From Breoghania sp037026715 (lineage in GTDB: Bacteria > Pseudomonadota > Alphaproteobacteria > Rhizobiales > Stappiaceae), in assembly GCF_037026715.1 (NCBI RefSeq), contig NZ_JBANCG010000005.1, forward strand, positions 421,306 to 485,305: a stretch of DNA of 64,000 bases, written 5' to 3'. Under the pieces are notes generated by a model. The model saw nothing but the letters and a program-made list of their open reading frames with translations. It did no database searches and was not told the origin of the DNA. Positions 28,072-36,839 of the stretch are shown piece after piece (position 1 is the stretch's first letter; each line of letters opens with the position of its first letter). Position numbers and translations under genes: made by a program.

Positions 28072-28686
28072 TCAGATGCCCTTGCCGGATTCGACCTTGC
28101 GAACCTCGATCGCGGTGCTCGGATCGCGCCCGACCTGCTCGGAAATGTTCTGACGCTTGGCATAGGCCTTGTGCCTGAGCGTGAGCACGATGGCGCCGAT
28201 CATCGCCACCAGAAGCACCAGCCCGGCGATCTGGAAGAAGAAGATGTAGCGCGTGTAAAGAACCGACCCGATCGCCTCGGTGTTGGAGAGTTCCGAAAGT
28301 GCGGGGATCGGCGTCGTCGGCGTCGCGATGATGTCGGGCGAGATCGACCAGCCGCCGAGCACCACCAGCAGCTCGATCAGAAGAATGATGCCCACCAGCG
28401 CGCCGATCGGCAGGTACTGAAGGAAGCCCTGGCGCAGCTCGACGAAATCGACGTCGAGCATCATCACCACGAACAGGAACAGCACCGCGACCGCGCCGAC
28501 GTAGACCACGATCAGGATGAGCGCGAGAAACTCCGCGCCGAGCATGAGGAAGAGCCCGGCGGAATTGAAGAACGCCAGGATCAGGAACAGCACCGAATGC
28601 ACCGGATTGCGCGAGGAGATGACCATGAAGGCCGAGGCGACCGTCACCGCGGCAAACAGGTAGAAGAAGAATGCGTGAAGGATCAT
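28072..28686 (-). CDS. nuoJ: NADH-quinone oxidoreductase subunit J
   Basis: NuoJ (Nqo10, ND6) is a five-helix complex I membrane subunit. The 204-residue sequence has the conserved N-terminal part HSVLFLILAFFNSAGLFLML and the helix with GAEFLALILIVVYVGAVAVLF, which bears the bulge and conserved Glu. The hydrophilic C-terminal tail is short. It lies between nuoI and nuoK with gaps of about 100 and 80 bases. Confidence 0.96.
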   Translation of the reverse strand: MILHAFFFYLFAAVTVASAFMVISSRNPVHSVLFLILAFFNSAGLFLMLGAEFLALILIVVYVGAVAVLFLFVVMMLDVDFVELRQGFLQYLPIGALVGIILLIELLVVLGGWSISPDIIATPTTPIPALSELSNTEAIGSVLYTRYIFFFQIAGLVLLVAMIGAIVLTLRHKAYAKRQNISEQVGRDPSTAIEVRKVESGKGI

Positions 28687-28788
28687 CTCGGTGTGCCCCT
28701 GTAGGCCTTGTCTCGTCTGCGGATGTCCGAGCCTCTTGTCGCTCGCGGACCCCCGCCCCTCCTCGGCCGTTCGGCCGTTTGCCCCGCC

Positions 28789-29277
28789 TTACCGGTAGGG
28801 CGCATCCATTTCGATGTTGCGGGCAATTTCCCGCTCCCAGCGATCGCCGTTCTCCAGCAACCGCTCCTTGGAGTAGTAGAGCTCCTCGCGCGTTTCCGTC
28901 GCGAATTCGAAGTTCGGCCCTTCCACGATCGCATCGACCGGACAGGCCTCCTGACAGAAGCCGCAGTAGATGCACTTGACCATGTCGATGTCGTAGCGCG
29001 TCGTGCGCCGCGTGCCGTCGTTGCGCTTGGGCCCCGCCTCGATGGTGATCGCCTGAGCCGGACAGATCGCCTCGCACAACTTGCAGGCGATGCAGCGCTC
29101 TTCGCCGCTCGGATAGCGGCGCAGCGCATGCTCGCCCCGGAAGCGCGGGCTCACCGGCCCCTTCTCGAAGGGGTAATTGATCGTAGGCTTCGGCTTGAAG
29201 AAGTAGCGCATCGCCAGGAAGAAGGCCGATACGAACTCCTTCAAGAACAGTGACTTCGCGGCCTGGTCCAGTCTCAT
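28789..29277 (-). CDS. nuoI: NADH-quinone oxidoreductase subunit I
   Basis: NuoI (Nqo9, TYKY) carries the N6a and N6b clusters of complex I, which pass electrons to N2 in NuoB. Two 4Fe-4S motifs are present: CIACKLCEAICP and CIYCGFCQEACP. I chose the ATG at 29277 (MRLDQAAKSLFLKEFV), giving 162 residues, the usual length; an ATG six codons upstream (29295) is also in frame. It follows the 80-residue membrane protein gene. Confidence 0.96.
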   Translation of the reverse strand: MRLDQAAKSLFLKEFVSAFFLAMRYFFKPKPTINYPFEKGPVSPRFRGEHALRRYPSGEERCIACKLCEAICPAQAITIEAGPKRNDGTRRTTRYDIDMVKCIYCGFCQEACPVDAIVEGPNFEFATETREELYYSKERLLENGDRWEREIARNIEMDAPYR

Positions 29278-29333
29278 GTCCGCGCCTTTCCTCACTCTTT
29301 GTGCCGCGTTGCCGGCAGCATCGGTTCAGCTTC

Positions 29334-29576
29334 TCAACCGGCGAGCGATGCGCCCGCCAGGTAGCCGATGACCGGGAAGCCCAGCATCGCGATCACAAAC
29401 AGAACCTTGAGCACAAGGTCCGTGTTGCGTTCGAGCCAGTCGGCGATCGGGGCCGCCTGACCCGGTTTCCTTTTTCGAACCCCTGCCCGGACGTATCCGG
29501 CCATGAGCTTGTAGTCGATCCACCCCAGATAGAGCCCGATGGCCGCGCCGACGATCCCCGCAAGCGACAAAGCCAT
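29334..29576 (-). CDS. Small two-helix membrane protein inside the nuo operon
   Basis: This 80-residue protein has two predicted membrane helices: residues about 3-27 (SLAGIVGAAIGLYLGWIDY) and about 55-78 (VLKVLFVIAMLGFPVIGYLAG). A basic loop lies between them (RAGVRKRKPGQAAP). It sits nine bases after the nuoH stop and 56 bases before nuoI, so it is almost certainly transcribed with complex I. I do not recognise it as one of the 14 core subunits. Assembly factor or accessory subunit is possible by position only. Confidence 0.75.
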   Translation of the reverse strand: MALSLAGIVGAAIGLYLGWIDYKLMAGYVRAGVRKRKPGQAAPIADWLERNTDLVLKVLFVIAMLGFPVIGYLAGASLAG

Positions 29577-29585
29577 CCCAGCCTC

Positions 29586-30641
29586 CTAGTTCGGCGCCCA
29601 GCCCATCACCATCAGGACAAGGGCCACGACGAACACCATCGCCAGCGACAGCGGCAGAAACACCTTCCAGCCCAGCCGCATCAGCTGATCGTACCGGTAG
29701 CGCGGCACCATCGCCTTCACCATCGCGAACATGAAGAACACGAGCAGCGCCTTGATGAGGAACCACACGACGCCCGGCACCCAGGTGAAGGGCGCGAAGT
29801 CGAAGGGCGGCAGCCACCCACCCATGAACAGGATGGTGGTCATGGCGCACATCAGCGAGATCGCCGCGTATTCGCCGAGCATGAACATCATGTACGGGGT
29901 GGAGCCGTATTCGACCATGAACCCGGCGACGAGTTCCGATTCCGCTTCCGGCAGATCGAACGGCGGCCGGTTCGTCTCCGCCAGCGCAGAGATGAAGAAC
30001 ACCACGAACATCGGGAAGAGCGGCAGCCAGTACCAGTTCAGGAACGACAGCCAGGGCACGCCCAGCATGGTCGCCAGCCCGCCGGTCCGCTGCGCCTCGA
30101 CGATCCCCGAAAGGTTCAAGGTGCCCGCGCACATCAGGACCGTGACGATCACGAAGCCGATGGAGACCTCGTAAGACACCATCTGGGCCGCCGAGCGCAG
30201 CGCGCCGAGGAAGGCGTATTTCGAGTTCGACGCCCAGCCGCCCATGATCACGCCGTAAACCTCCAGGGAGGATATGGCGAAGATGTACAGGATGCCGACA
30301 TTGATGTCGGCGATCACCCAGTTGTGGGCGACCGGCACGACCGCCCATGTGGCGAGCGCCAGCGTCACGGAAAGGAGCGGTGCCAGAAGGAACACGCCCT
30401 TGTTGGCTCCGGCCGGAATGACCGGCTCCTTGAACACGAACTTCAGAAGGTCCGCGAAGCTCTGAAACAGACCCCACGGACCGACGACGTTCGGCCCCCG
30501 ACGGATCTGCACCGCCGCCCAGATCTTGCGGTCGGCATAGAGCACGTAGGCGATGATCACCAGCAGGACGACGAGCAGCAACAGGCTCTCGGCCACCATG
30601 AGGACGAAGGGAAACCCGTATGTGTTCCAGAAATCGATCAT
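29586..30641 (-). CDS. nuoH: NADH-quinone oxidoreductase subunit H
   Basis: NuoH (Nqo8, ND1) lines the quinone chamber of complex I. The 351-residue multi-helix protein has the loop VQIRRGPNVVGPWGLFQSFAD, the segment SAAQMVSYEVSIGFVIV, and the conserved acidic loop LAETNRPPFDLPEAESELVA. The family-typical FGYRW-like C-terminal part is present as VPRYRYDQLMRLGWKVFLPL. It lies between nuoG and the small membrane gene. Confidence 0.97.
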   Translation of the reverse strand: MIDFWNTYGFPFVLMVAESLLLLVVLLVIIAYVLYADRKIWAAVQIRRGPNVVGPWGLFQSFADLLKFVFKEPVIPAGANKGVFLLAPLLSVTLALATWAVVPVAHNWVIADINVGILYIFAISSLEVYGVIMGGWASNSKYAFLGALRSAAQMVSYEVSIGFVIVTVLMCAGTLNLSGIVEAQRTGGLATMLGVPWLSFLNWYWLPLFPMFVVFFISALAETNRPPFDLPEAESELVAGFMVEYGSTPYMMFMLGEYAAISLMCAMTTILFMGGWLPPFDFAPFTWVPGVVWFLIKALLVFFMFAMVKAMVPRYRYDQLMRLGWKVFLPLSLAMVFVVALVLMVMGWAPN

Positions 30642-30657
30642 ACCCGGTATCCGTCCC

Positions 30658-32754
30658 TCATTCGGCCGCGTCGAGCGCGCGTTCGGCTGCCAGCGCCGAG
30701 CATTCGGCCATGATGGCCGAGGCGCGTGCGATCGGATTGGTGAGATAGAAGTCCTTCACCGGCGACATGAACGGATCGGAGCCAAGCCGCGCGCCGCGAG
30801 CGTTGATCTTGCCCACATCCGCCGCCTTGCCAGGTGCAATCTCGTCGATCTCAGCCATGTGCGGGAATTCCGCGAAGAGAACCGTGCGCAGCGCGGCCAG
30901 CGAGTCGTAGCCGAGCGTCTTGCCGAGCTTCGCCGACAGGGCACGCAGGATTGCCCAGTCCTCGCGGGCATCGCCCGGAGGAAAGGCCGCCCGCAGCGCC
31001 GCCTGGACCCGGCCTTCGGTGTTGACGAAGAGCCCGTTCTTCTCGGTGTAGGCCGCTCCCGGCAGGATCACGTCCGCGCGGTGCGCCCCGGCATCGCCAT
31101 GAGTGCCGATATAGACCACGAAGGCGTCGCCGAACTGCTTCATGTCGATCTCGTCGGCGCCCAGCAGGAAGACCACGTCAAGCTCGCCCTTGCCGGCAGC
31201 CTGCATGATCTCCGCCGTGCCAAGACCGCCCTCACCCGGCACGAAGCCGATATCGAGGCCGCCGACGCGGGCCGCCGCCGTGTGCAGCACGTTGAAGCCG
31301 TTCCAGTCGTCGGAAAGAGCGCCGACGTCCTTGGCAAGCTTGGCAACGTTGGAGAGGACAGCCGCGCCGTCCTTGCGCGCCAGCGCCCCCTGCCCGACGA
31401 TAATCAACGGGCGCTCGGCCTTCTTCAGGACATCAAGGAAGTCGATCTTGCCAGAGAGGAGATCACTGAGCGCCTGAGGGCCCGCGCCGAGATAGTCGTA
31501 GGCGTAGGTAAGATCGGCCTGCTCGCCGAGAACGCCGACCTTGATATCGCCGCGCCGCCAGCGCTTGCGGATGCGCGCGTTCAGAACCGGGGCTTCCTTG
31601 CGGGGATTGGAGCCGATGATCAGGATCGCGTCAGCGTCCTCGATCCCCTCGATTGTGGAATTGAAGAGGTAGGACGCACGGCCGAAAGCGGGATCCAGCG
31701 CCGCCCCGTCCTGCCGGCAGTCCATGTTGGCGGAGCCGAGGCTCGTCAACAGCTGCTTGAGCGCGAACATTTCCTCAACGCTCGCCAGATCGCCGGCGAT
31801 GGCCCCCACCCGGGGGCTGTTGACAGCTGTCAACTTTGCCGCGATGGCGTCGAACGCAGTGTTCCAGTCGACCGCCTTGAACTTGCCGTCGGCCTTCACA
31901 TAGGGCCGGTCGAGACGCTGGGTCTTCAGACCGTCGAAGATGAAGCGCGTCTTGTCGGAGATCCACTCCTCGTTCACCGCCTCGTTGAGACGCGGCAACA
32001 CGCGCATAACCTCGCGACCGCGCGTATCAACCCGGATCGCGGACCCGACGGCGTCCATAACGTCGATGGATTCTGTCTTGGTCAGTTCCCAGGGCCGCGC
32101 CTTGAAGGCGTAGGGCTTGGAGGTAAGCGCGCCGACCGGGCAAAGGTCGATGACATTGCCCTGGAGCTCGGAGGAAAGCGCGGCCTCCAGATAGGTGGTG
32201 ATTTCGGCATCCTCGCCGCGGCCGATCAGGCCAAGCTCGGAAATGCCTGCGATTTCAGTGGTGAAGCGCACGCAGCGCGTGCAATGGATGCACCGCGTCA
32301 TGATCGTCTTCACCAACGGACCGATGTACTTGTCCTCAACCGCGCGCTTGTTCTCGTGGAAGCGCGAGGCGTCGATGCCGTAAGCCATCGCCTGGTCCTG
32401 CAGATCGCACTCGCCGCCTTGATCACAGATCGGGCAGTCGAGCGGATGGTTGATCAGCAGGAACTCCATCACGCCTTCGCGCGCCTTCTTGACCATCGGC
32501 GACTTGGTCTCCACGACCGGCGGTTCGCCATTGGGACCGGGCCGCAGATCGCGCACGGACATGGCGCAGGAAGCGGTCGGCTTCGGCGGCCCGCCCTTCA
32601 CTTCCACCAGGCACATGCGGCAGTTGCCGGCGATCGACAGGCGATCGTGGAAGCAGAAACGCGGCACTTCGGCGCCAGCCTCTTCGCACGCCTGAAGCAG
32701 CGTGTATTCGGCCGGGACCTCGATCTCTTTGCCGTCGACGATGAGTTTTGCCAT
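30658..32754 (-). CDS. nuoG: NADH-quinone oxidoreductase subunit G
   Basis: NuoG (Nqo3) holds several Fe-S clusters of the peripheral arm. The N-terminal ferredoxin domain has Cys34, Cys45 and Cys48 (AGNCRMCLVEV). The N5 motif with His follows (HPLDCPICDQGGECDLQ), then CIHCTRCVRFTTEIAG and the molybdopterin-oxidoreductase-like domain. Length 698 residues, normal for alphaproteobacteria. The molybdopterin-like domain does not bind the cofactor in known complex I. It follows nuoF after 29 bases. Confidence 0.97.
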   Translation of the reverse strand: MAKLIVDGKEIEVPAEYTLLQACEEAGAEVPRFCFHDRLSIAGNCRMCLVEVKGGPPKPTASCAMSVRDLRPGPNGEPPVVETKSPMVKKAREGVMEFLLINHPLDCPICDQGGECDLQDQAMAYGIDASRFHENKRAVEDKYIGPLVKTIMTRCIHCTRCVRFTTEIAGISELGLIGRGEDAEITTYLEAALSSELQGNVIDLCPVGALTSKPYAFKARPWELTKTESIDVMDAVGSAIRVDTRGREVMRVLPRLNEAVNEEWISDKTRFIFDGLKTQRLDRPYVKADGKFKAVDWNTAFDAIAAKLTAVNSPRVGAIAGDLASVEEMFALKQLLTSLGSANMDCRQDGAALDPAFGRASYLFNSTIEGIEDADAILIIGSNPRKEAPVLNARIRKRWRRGDIKVGVLGEQADLTYAYDYLGAGPQALSDLLSGKIDFLDVLKKAERPLIIVGQGALARKDGAAVLSNVAKLAKDVGALSDDWNGFNVLHTAAARVGGLDIGFVPGEGGLGTAEIMQAAGKGELDVVFLLGADEIDMKQFGDAFVVYIGTHGDAGAHRADVILPGAAYTEKNGLFVNTEGRVQAALRAAFPPGDAREDWAILRALSAKLGKTLGYDSLAALRTVLFAEFPHMAEIDEIAPGKAADVGKINARGARLGSDPFMSPVKDFYLTNPIARASAIMAECSALAAERALDAAE

Positions 32755-32783
32755 CGACTTTTCTCCGGTTCCGTCCGTTTTCT

Positions 32784-34088
32784 CTACTCGGCCGCGACCT
32801 GAGGCGTTTCCGCCGGCCGTGCGTTGCGCGTGAATTCATCGATCCGCTGCTCGATCTCGGGGCGGAAGTGCCGGATCAGGCCCTGGATCGGCCAGGCAGC
32901 CGCGTCGCCGAGCGCGCAGATGGTGTGACCTTCGACCTGCTTGGTCACGTTGAAGAGCGTATCGATCTCGCTCTTTTGCGCCTCGCCGCGAACCATTCGC
33001 TCCATCACGCGCCACATCCAGCCCGTGCCTTCCCGGCACGGCGTGCACTGGCCGCAGCTCTCGTGCTTGTAGAAGTAGGAGATGCGCGCGATCGCCTTGA
33101 TGACGTCGGCCGACTTGTCGAGCACGATCACCGCCGCCGTGCCGAGGCCCGACTGCTTGCCGCGCAGCGTGTCGAAATCCATGTCGAGTTCGTCGCATTC
33201 GGACGCCGGCAGCAGCGGCACCGAAGATCCACCCGGAATGATCGCCTTCAGGTTCTCCCACCCGCCGCGAATACCGCCGCAATGCCTCTCAACGAGCTCG
33301 CGGAAGGGAATGCCCATTTCCTCTTCCACCACGCAGGGACGCTCGACGTGCCCCGAAATGGCGAAGAGCTTGGTCCCGGTGTTGTTCGGCTTGCCGAGAC
33401 CGGAGAACCAGGAGGCCCCGCGGCGGAGGATCGTCGGCGCGACCGCGATCGACTCCACGTTGTTGACCGTCGTCGGGCAGCCGTAAAGACCGACATTCGC
33501 CGGGAACGGCGGCTTCAGGCGAGGCTGGCCCTTCTTGCCTTCAAGGCTCTCCAGCAGCGCTGTTTCCTCGCCGCAGATGTAGGCGCCGGCGCCGTGGTGG
33601 ACGAAGATATCGAAGTCCCAGCCGTTCTTGTTGTTCTTCCCGATCAGCTTGGCCTCGTAGGCCTGATCGATTGCCGCCTGCAGACGCTCGCGTTCGCGAA
33701 TGAACTCGCCGCGCACATAGATGTAGGCGGTGTGGGCGCCCATCGCGAAGCCGGCGATCAGACAGCCTTCCACAAGATGATGCGGATCATGGCGCAGGAT
33801 CTCGCGATCCTTGCAGGTGCCGGGCTCGGATTCATCGGCGTTGACGACGAGGTAGTGCGGACGCTCGCCGATTTCCTTCGGCATGAACGACCACTTGAGC
33901 CCCGTCGGGAAGCCGGCGCCGCCACGGCCGCGCAGGCCGGACGCCTTCATCTGCTCGATGATCCAGTCGCGCCCCTTCTCCAGGATGCCCTTGGTGCCAT
34001 CCCACTGACCGCGCTGCATGGCGCCCTTCAGGCCCCAGTCGTGCAGTCCGTAGATATTGGTGAAGATGCGGTCTTGATCCTTCAGCAT
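32784..34088 (-). CDS. nuoF: NADH-quinone oxidoreductase subunit F
   Basis: NuoF (Nqo1) binds NADH and FMN and carries cluster N3. The FMN/NAD site shows GLRGRGGAGFPTGLKW, the SLEGKKGQPRLKPPFPA segment and YLVVNADESEPGTCKDREI. The N3 motif is SCGQCTPCREGTGW. Start at 34088 (MLKDQDRIFTNIYGLHDWGL) gives 434 residues; the in-frame ATG at 34115 would overlap nuoE. It follows nuoE after four bases. Confidence 0.97.
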   Translation of the reverse strand: MLKDQDRIFTNIYGLHDWGLKGAMQRGQWDGTKGILEKGRDWIIEQMKASGLRGRGGAGFPTGLKWSFMPKEIGERPHYLVVNADESEPGTCKDREILRHDPHHLVEGCLIAGFAMGAHTAYIYVRGEFIRERERLQAAIDQAYEAKLIGKNNKNGWDFDIFVHHGAGAYICGEETALLESLEGKKGQPRLKPPFPANVGLYGCPTTVNNVESIAVAPTILRRGASWFSGLGKPNNTGTKLFAISGHVERPCVVEEEMGIPFRELVERHCGGIRGGWENLKAIIPGGSSVPLLPASECDELDMDFDTLRGKQSGLGTAAVIVLDKSADVIKAIARISYFYKHESCGQCTPCREGTGWMWRVMERMVRGEAQKSEIDTLFNVTKQVEGHTICALGDAAAWPIQGLIRHFRPEIEQRIDEFTRNARPAETPQVAAE

Positions 34089-34092
34089 CGTC

Positions 34093-35217
34093 TCACCCCT
34101 TGCTCGTCGGCACATCGCCGGCGTCTACGCGCCTGGAGAATTCGGTTTCCTCGCCAGCGGCTAGCGTCTTGGCCTGTTCAACCCAATTCTCGCGATCGAT
34201 CCGGCCGCGGAATTTCAGCTTGTCGTCGACCCAGGCCTTCTCCGCCTCGCCCCAGCTAGCGATCTGGTCGAAATGGAAGATGCCAAGTTCATTCAGCGTC
34301 GATTCAATTTTCGGCCCCAAGCCCTTGATCTTCTTGAGATCATCGGCGCCGCCCTTGCGCGGTGACTTGAGGGTCTTCGGCGCGACCTGCCCACCGTCCG
34401 CAACAGGTTCGGGCTTCGCCGCGGCAGCGGCCTTCTTCGCCGCTACGGGCTTCGACACCGCCTTCGGCGCAGGTTCCGCCCGCGCCACGCCGACGCCGCC
34501 GTTCATCGGAGCTCCGCCCGGCCCGCCGTTGATGGACGCACCAGCGAACACCAAAGAAGCGGCGGTAGCGCCCTCCACCACATGAGGCAACGGATCGCCG
34601 CCCTTGGTGTCGTCCTTGATCTCGTCAAGCGTCGTCGCGCCTTCCAGCGGCGCCGCGAAGCGACGGCCATTCGCCGGGCCCGGCACCACGTCCTTGCCCG
34701 CGGCGATATCGTCAAGCAGCTTCTCGAAATCTTCCGGCGTCAGATCCTCGTAGGTGTCCTTCCAGATCTGGACCATCGGGGCGTTCGAACAGGCGCCAAG
34801 GCACTCGACCTCTTCCCAGGAGAAATTTCCGTCCTCGGAAAGCTCGTGGGCGTGGGCCGCGATCTTGTTCTTGCAAACCTTGATCAGCCCCTCGGAGCCG
34901 CGCAGCATGCAGGGCGTGGTTCCACAGACCTGCACATGCGCCTTCTTGCCGACGGGCTGGAGCTGGAACATCGTGTAGAAGGTCGCAACCTCAAGCACGC
35001 GGATATAGGGCATCCCAAGCAGATCGGCGACGTAGCGGATCGCGGGCTCCGGCAACCAGCCGTCATGCTGTTCCTGAGCGCGCCACAGGATCGGGATCAC
35101 GGCGGAGGCCTGCCGGCCCTCCGGATACTTCGCGATCTGGGCGTTCGCCCATTCGAGGTTCTCGGGCGTCAGCGCGAAATCCGCGGGCTGTTCGGGGTTG
35201 AGGCGACGAACTGTCAT
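34093..35217 (-). CDS. nuoE: NADH-quinone oxidoreductase subunit E with C-terminal extension
   Basis: NuoE (Nqo2) carries the 2Fe-2S cluster N1a. The ligands are Cys98, Cys103, Cys139 and Cys143 (QVCGTTPCML, ECLGACSNAP). The core ends near residue 210. A Gly/Pro/Ala-rich linker (about 225-283) then leads to a tail of about 90 residues containing DDLKKIKGLGPKIESTLNEL, which looks like a helix-hairpin-helix fold. At 374 residues it is roughly twice the E. coli size; similar tails exist in other rhizobial NuoE. Start at 35217 (MTVRRLNPEQPADFAL) sits one base after the nuoD stop. Confidence 0.95.
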   Translation of the reverse strand: MTVRRLNPEQPADFALTPENLEWANAQIAKYPEGRQASAVIPILWRAQEQHDGWLPEPAIRYVADLLGMPYIRVLEVATFYTMFQLQPVGKKAHVQVCGTTPCMLRGSEGLIKVCKNKIAAHAHELSEDGNFSWEEVECLGACSNAPMVQIWKDTYEDLTPEDFEKLLDDIAAGKDVVPGPANGRRFAAPLEGATTLDEIKDDTKGGDPLPHVVEGATAASLVFAGASINGGPGGAPMNGGVGVARAEPAPKAVSKPVAAKKAAAAAKPEPVADGGQVAPKTLKSPRKGGADDLKKIKGLGPKIESTLNELGIFHFDQIASWGEAEKAWVDDKLKFRGRIDRENWVEQAKTLAAGEETEFSRRVDAGDVPTSKG

Positions 35218-35218
35218 T

Positions 35219-36403
35219 TTACCGGTCAACCTCTCCAAACACGATATCGAGCGAGCCGAGGATCGCCGAGACGTCGGCGAGCTGGTGGCCCTGACAGATG
35301 TAATCCATCGCCTGCAGATGGGCGTAACCGGGCGCCTTGATCTTGCAGCGATAGGGCTTGTTGGTTCCGTCGGAGACCAGGTAGACGCCGAATTCGCCCT
35401 TGGGCGCCTCAACGCAGGCATAGGTCTCGCCCTCGGGCACGTGGTAGCCTTCGGTGTAGAGCTTGAAGTGATGGATGAGCCCTTCCATCGAACGCTTCAT
35501 CTCGCCACGCTTGGGCGGCACGATCTTGCCATCACGCGAGGATACGGGGCCGCGCTCGACCGTGAGCCGTTCCAGACACTGCTTCATGATCCGGATCGAC
35601 TGGCGCATCTCTTCCATGCGGATGAGATAGCGGTCATAGCAATCGCCGTTCTTGCCGACGGGAATGTCGAATTCGAGTTCGGGATAGCACTCGTAGGGCT
35701 GGCTCTTGCGCAGATCCCACGGAGCGCCCGAGCCGCGCACCATCACGCCGGAGAAGCCCCACTTCCAGCAATCCTCGAGGCTGACAACCCCGATATCGAC
35801 ATTGCGCTGCTTGAAGATGCGGTTCGGCGTGATCAGCGCGTCGATATCGTCAAGCGCTTCAAGGAAGGGATCACAGAAGTCCCAGATATCGTCGAGCAGT
35901 GCGGGCGGAAGATCCTGATGGACCCCGCCGGGGCGGAAATAGGCCGCATGAAGACGCGCGCCGCTTGCCCGCTCGTAGAAGATCATCAGCTTTTCGCGCT
36001 GCTCGAACCCCCACAGCGGCGGGGTGAGCGCGCCGACGTCCATCGCCTGCGTGGTGACGTTGAGCAGATGATTGAGAATACGACCGATTTCGGAATAGAG
36101 CACGCGGATGAGCTGGCCGCGCTTGGGCACTTCGATGCCGAGGAGCTTTTCGACCGCAAGCGCGAAGGCATGCTCCTGGTTCATCGGCGCCACGTAGTCG
36201 AGCCGATCGAAATACGGCACCGACTGGAGATAGGTCTTGTACTCGATCAGCTTTTCGGTGCCGCGGTGAAGCAGCCCGATATGCGGATCGACCCGGGTGA
36301 CGAGTTCACCGTCGAGCTCCAGCACCAGACGCAACACGCCGTGCGCGGCCGGGTGCTGCGGGCCGAAGTTGATGTTGAAGTTCCTGACCTGGGCCTCAGC
36401 CAT
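35219..36403 (-). CDS. nuoD: NADH-quinone oxidoreductase subunit D
   Basis: NuoD (Nqo4, 49 kDa) forms the quinone site with NuoB. The 394-residue sequence has the N-terminal FNINFGPQHPAAHGVLRLVL loop with the conserved His pair, and YVAPMNQEHAFALAVEKLL and SLDIVFGEVDR at the C-terminus, all family hallmarks. Its start overlaps the end of the GFA-like gene by eight bases (36396-36403). Confidence 0.97.
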   Translation of the reverse strand: MAEAQVRNFNINFGPQHPAAHGVLRLVLELDGELVTRVDPHIGLLHRGTEKLIEYKTYLQSVPYFDRLDYVAPMNQEHAFALAVEKLLGIEVPKRGQLIRVLYSEIGRILNHLLNVTTQAMDVGALTPPLWGFEQREKLMIFYERASGARLHAAYFRPGGVHQDLPPALLDDIWDFCDPFLEALDDIDALITPNRIFKQRNVDIGVVSLEDCWKWGFSGVMVRGSGAPWDLRKSQPYECYPELEFDIPVGKNGDCYDRYLIRMEEMRQSIRIMKQCLERLTVERGPVSSRDGKIVPPKRGEMKRSMEGLIHHFKLYTEGYHVPEGETYACVEAPKGEFGVYLVSDGTNKPYRCKIKAPGYAHLQAMDYICQGHQLADVSAILGSLDIVFGEVDR

Positions 36404-36833
36404 TATTCAGCTCTCCCTCGGCAGCGAAGGCGGCCAGAGCTTGCGCTCCGGTCAGTTTCACGGCCTGACCCGCAAAGGCGTAATTGTCGGGCTTTTCGTC
36501 GATGAAGATTTCCGCCTTCAACTCGAAACGCCCCGGATCATCGAACGCCTGCGCGGCTACGACCACATGGGACCCGTCGCGCATGCGCCAGAACAACGAG
36601 GAACCGCAGGTCTTGCAGAAGACCCGCTCTCCATATTCAGAAGAGGCGTACACGCCCAGGGCGCTCTCGTCCGCGATATCGCAGTCATTGACCTCGACGC
36701 CCATGAAGACGCTGCCAGTCCAGCGCCTGCACATCGTGCAATGGCATATGCGCATCTCGTCTGCGACGGGAACGCAGGCAAAGCGCACGGCGTCGCAGAG
36801 GCAACCGCCTGACAGCTTGCGCACCATTGTCAC
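36396..36833 (-). CDS. GFA/Mss4-like zinc protein inserted in the nuo operon
   Basis: A 145-residue cytoplasmic protein of the GFA (Mss4-like) family. Zinc ligands are visible as Cys11/Cys13 (GGCLCDAV), Cys30/Cys32/Cys35 (ICHCTMCRRWTG) and Cys73/Cys76 (VFCKTCGSSLF). The family name comes from glutathione-dependent formaldehyde activation, but most small members have no tested activity. It starts six bases after the nuoC stop and overlaps nuoD by eight bases, so it is within the complex I transcript. ATG 36833 or 36827 could be used. Its role near complex I is unknown; metal or sulfur handling is only a guess. Confidence 0.85.
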   Translation of the reverse strand: MTMVRKLSGGCLCDAVRFACVPVADEMRICHCTMCRRWTGSVFMGVEVNDCDIADESALGVYASSEYGERVFCKTCGSSLFWRMRDGSHVVVAAQAFDDPGRFELKAEIFIDEKPDNYAFAGQAVKLTGAQALAAFAAEGELNNG

Positions 36834-36839
36834 CCCCTC

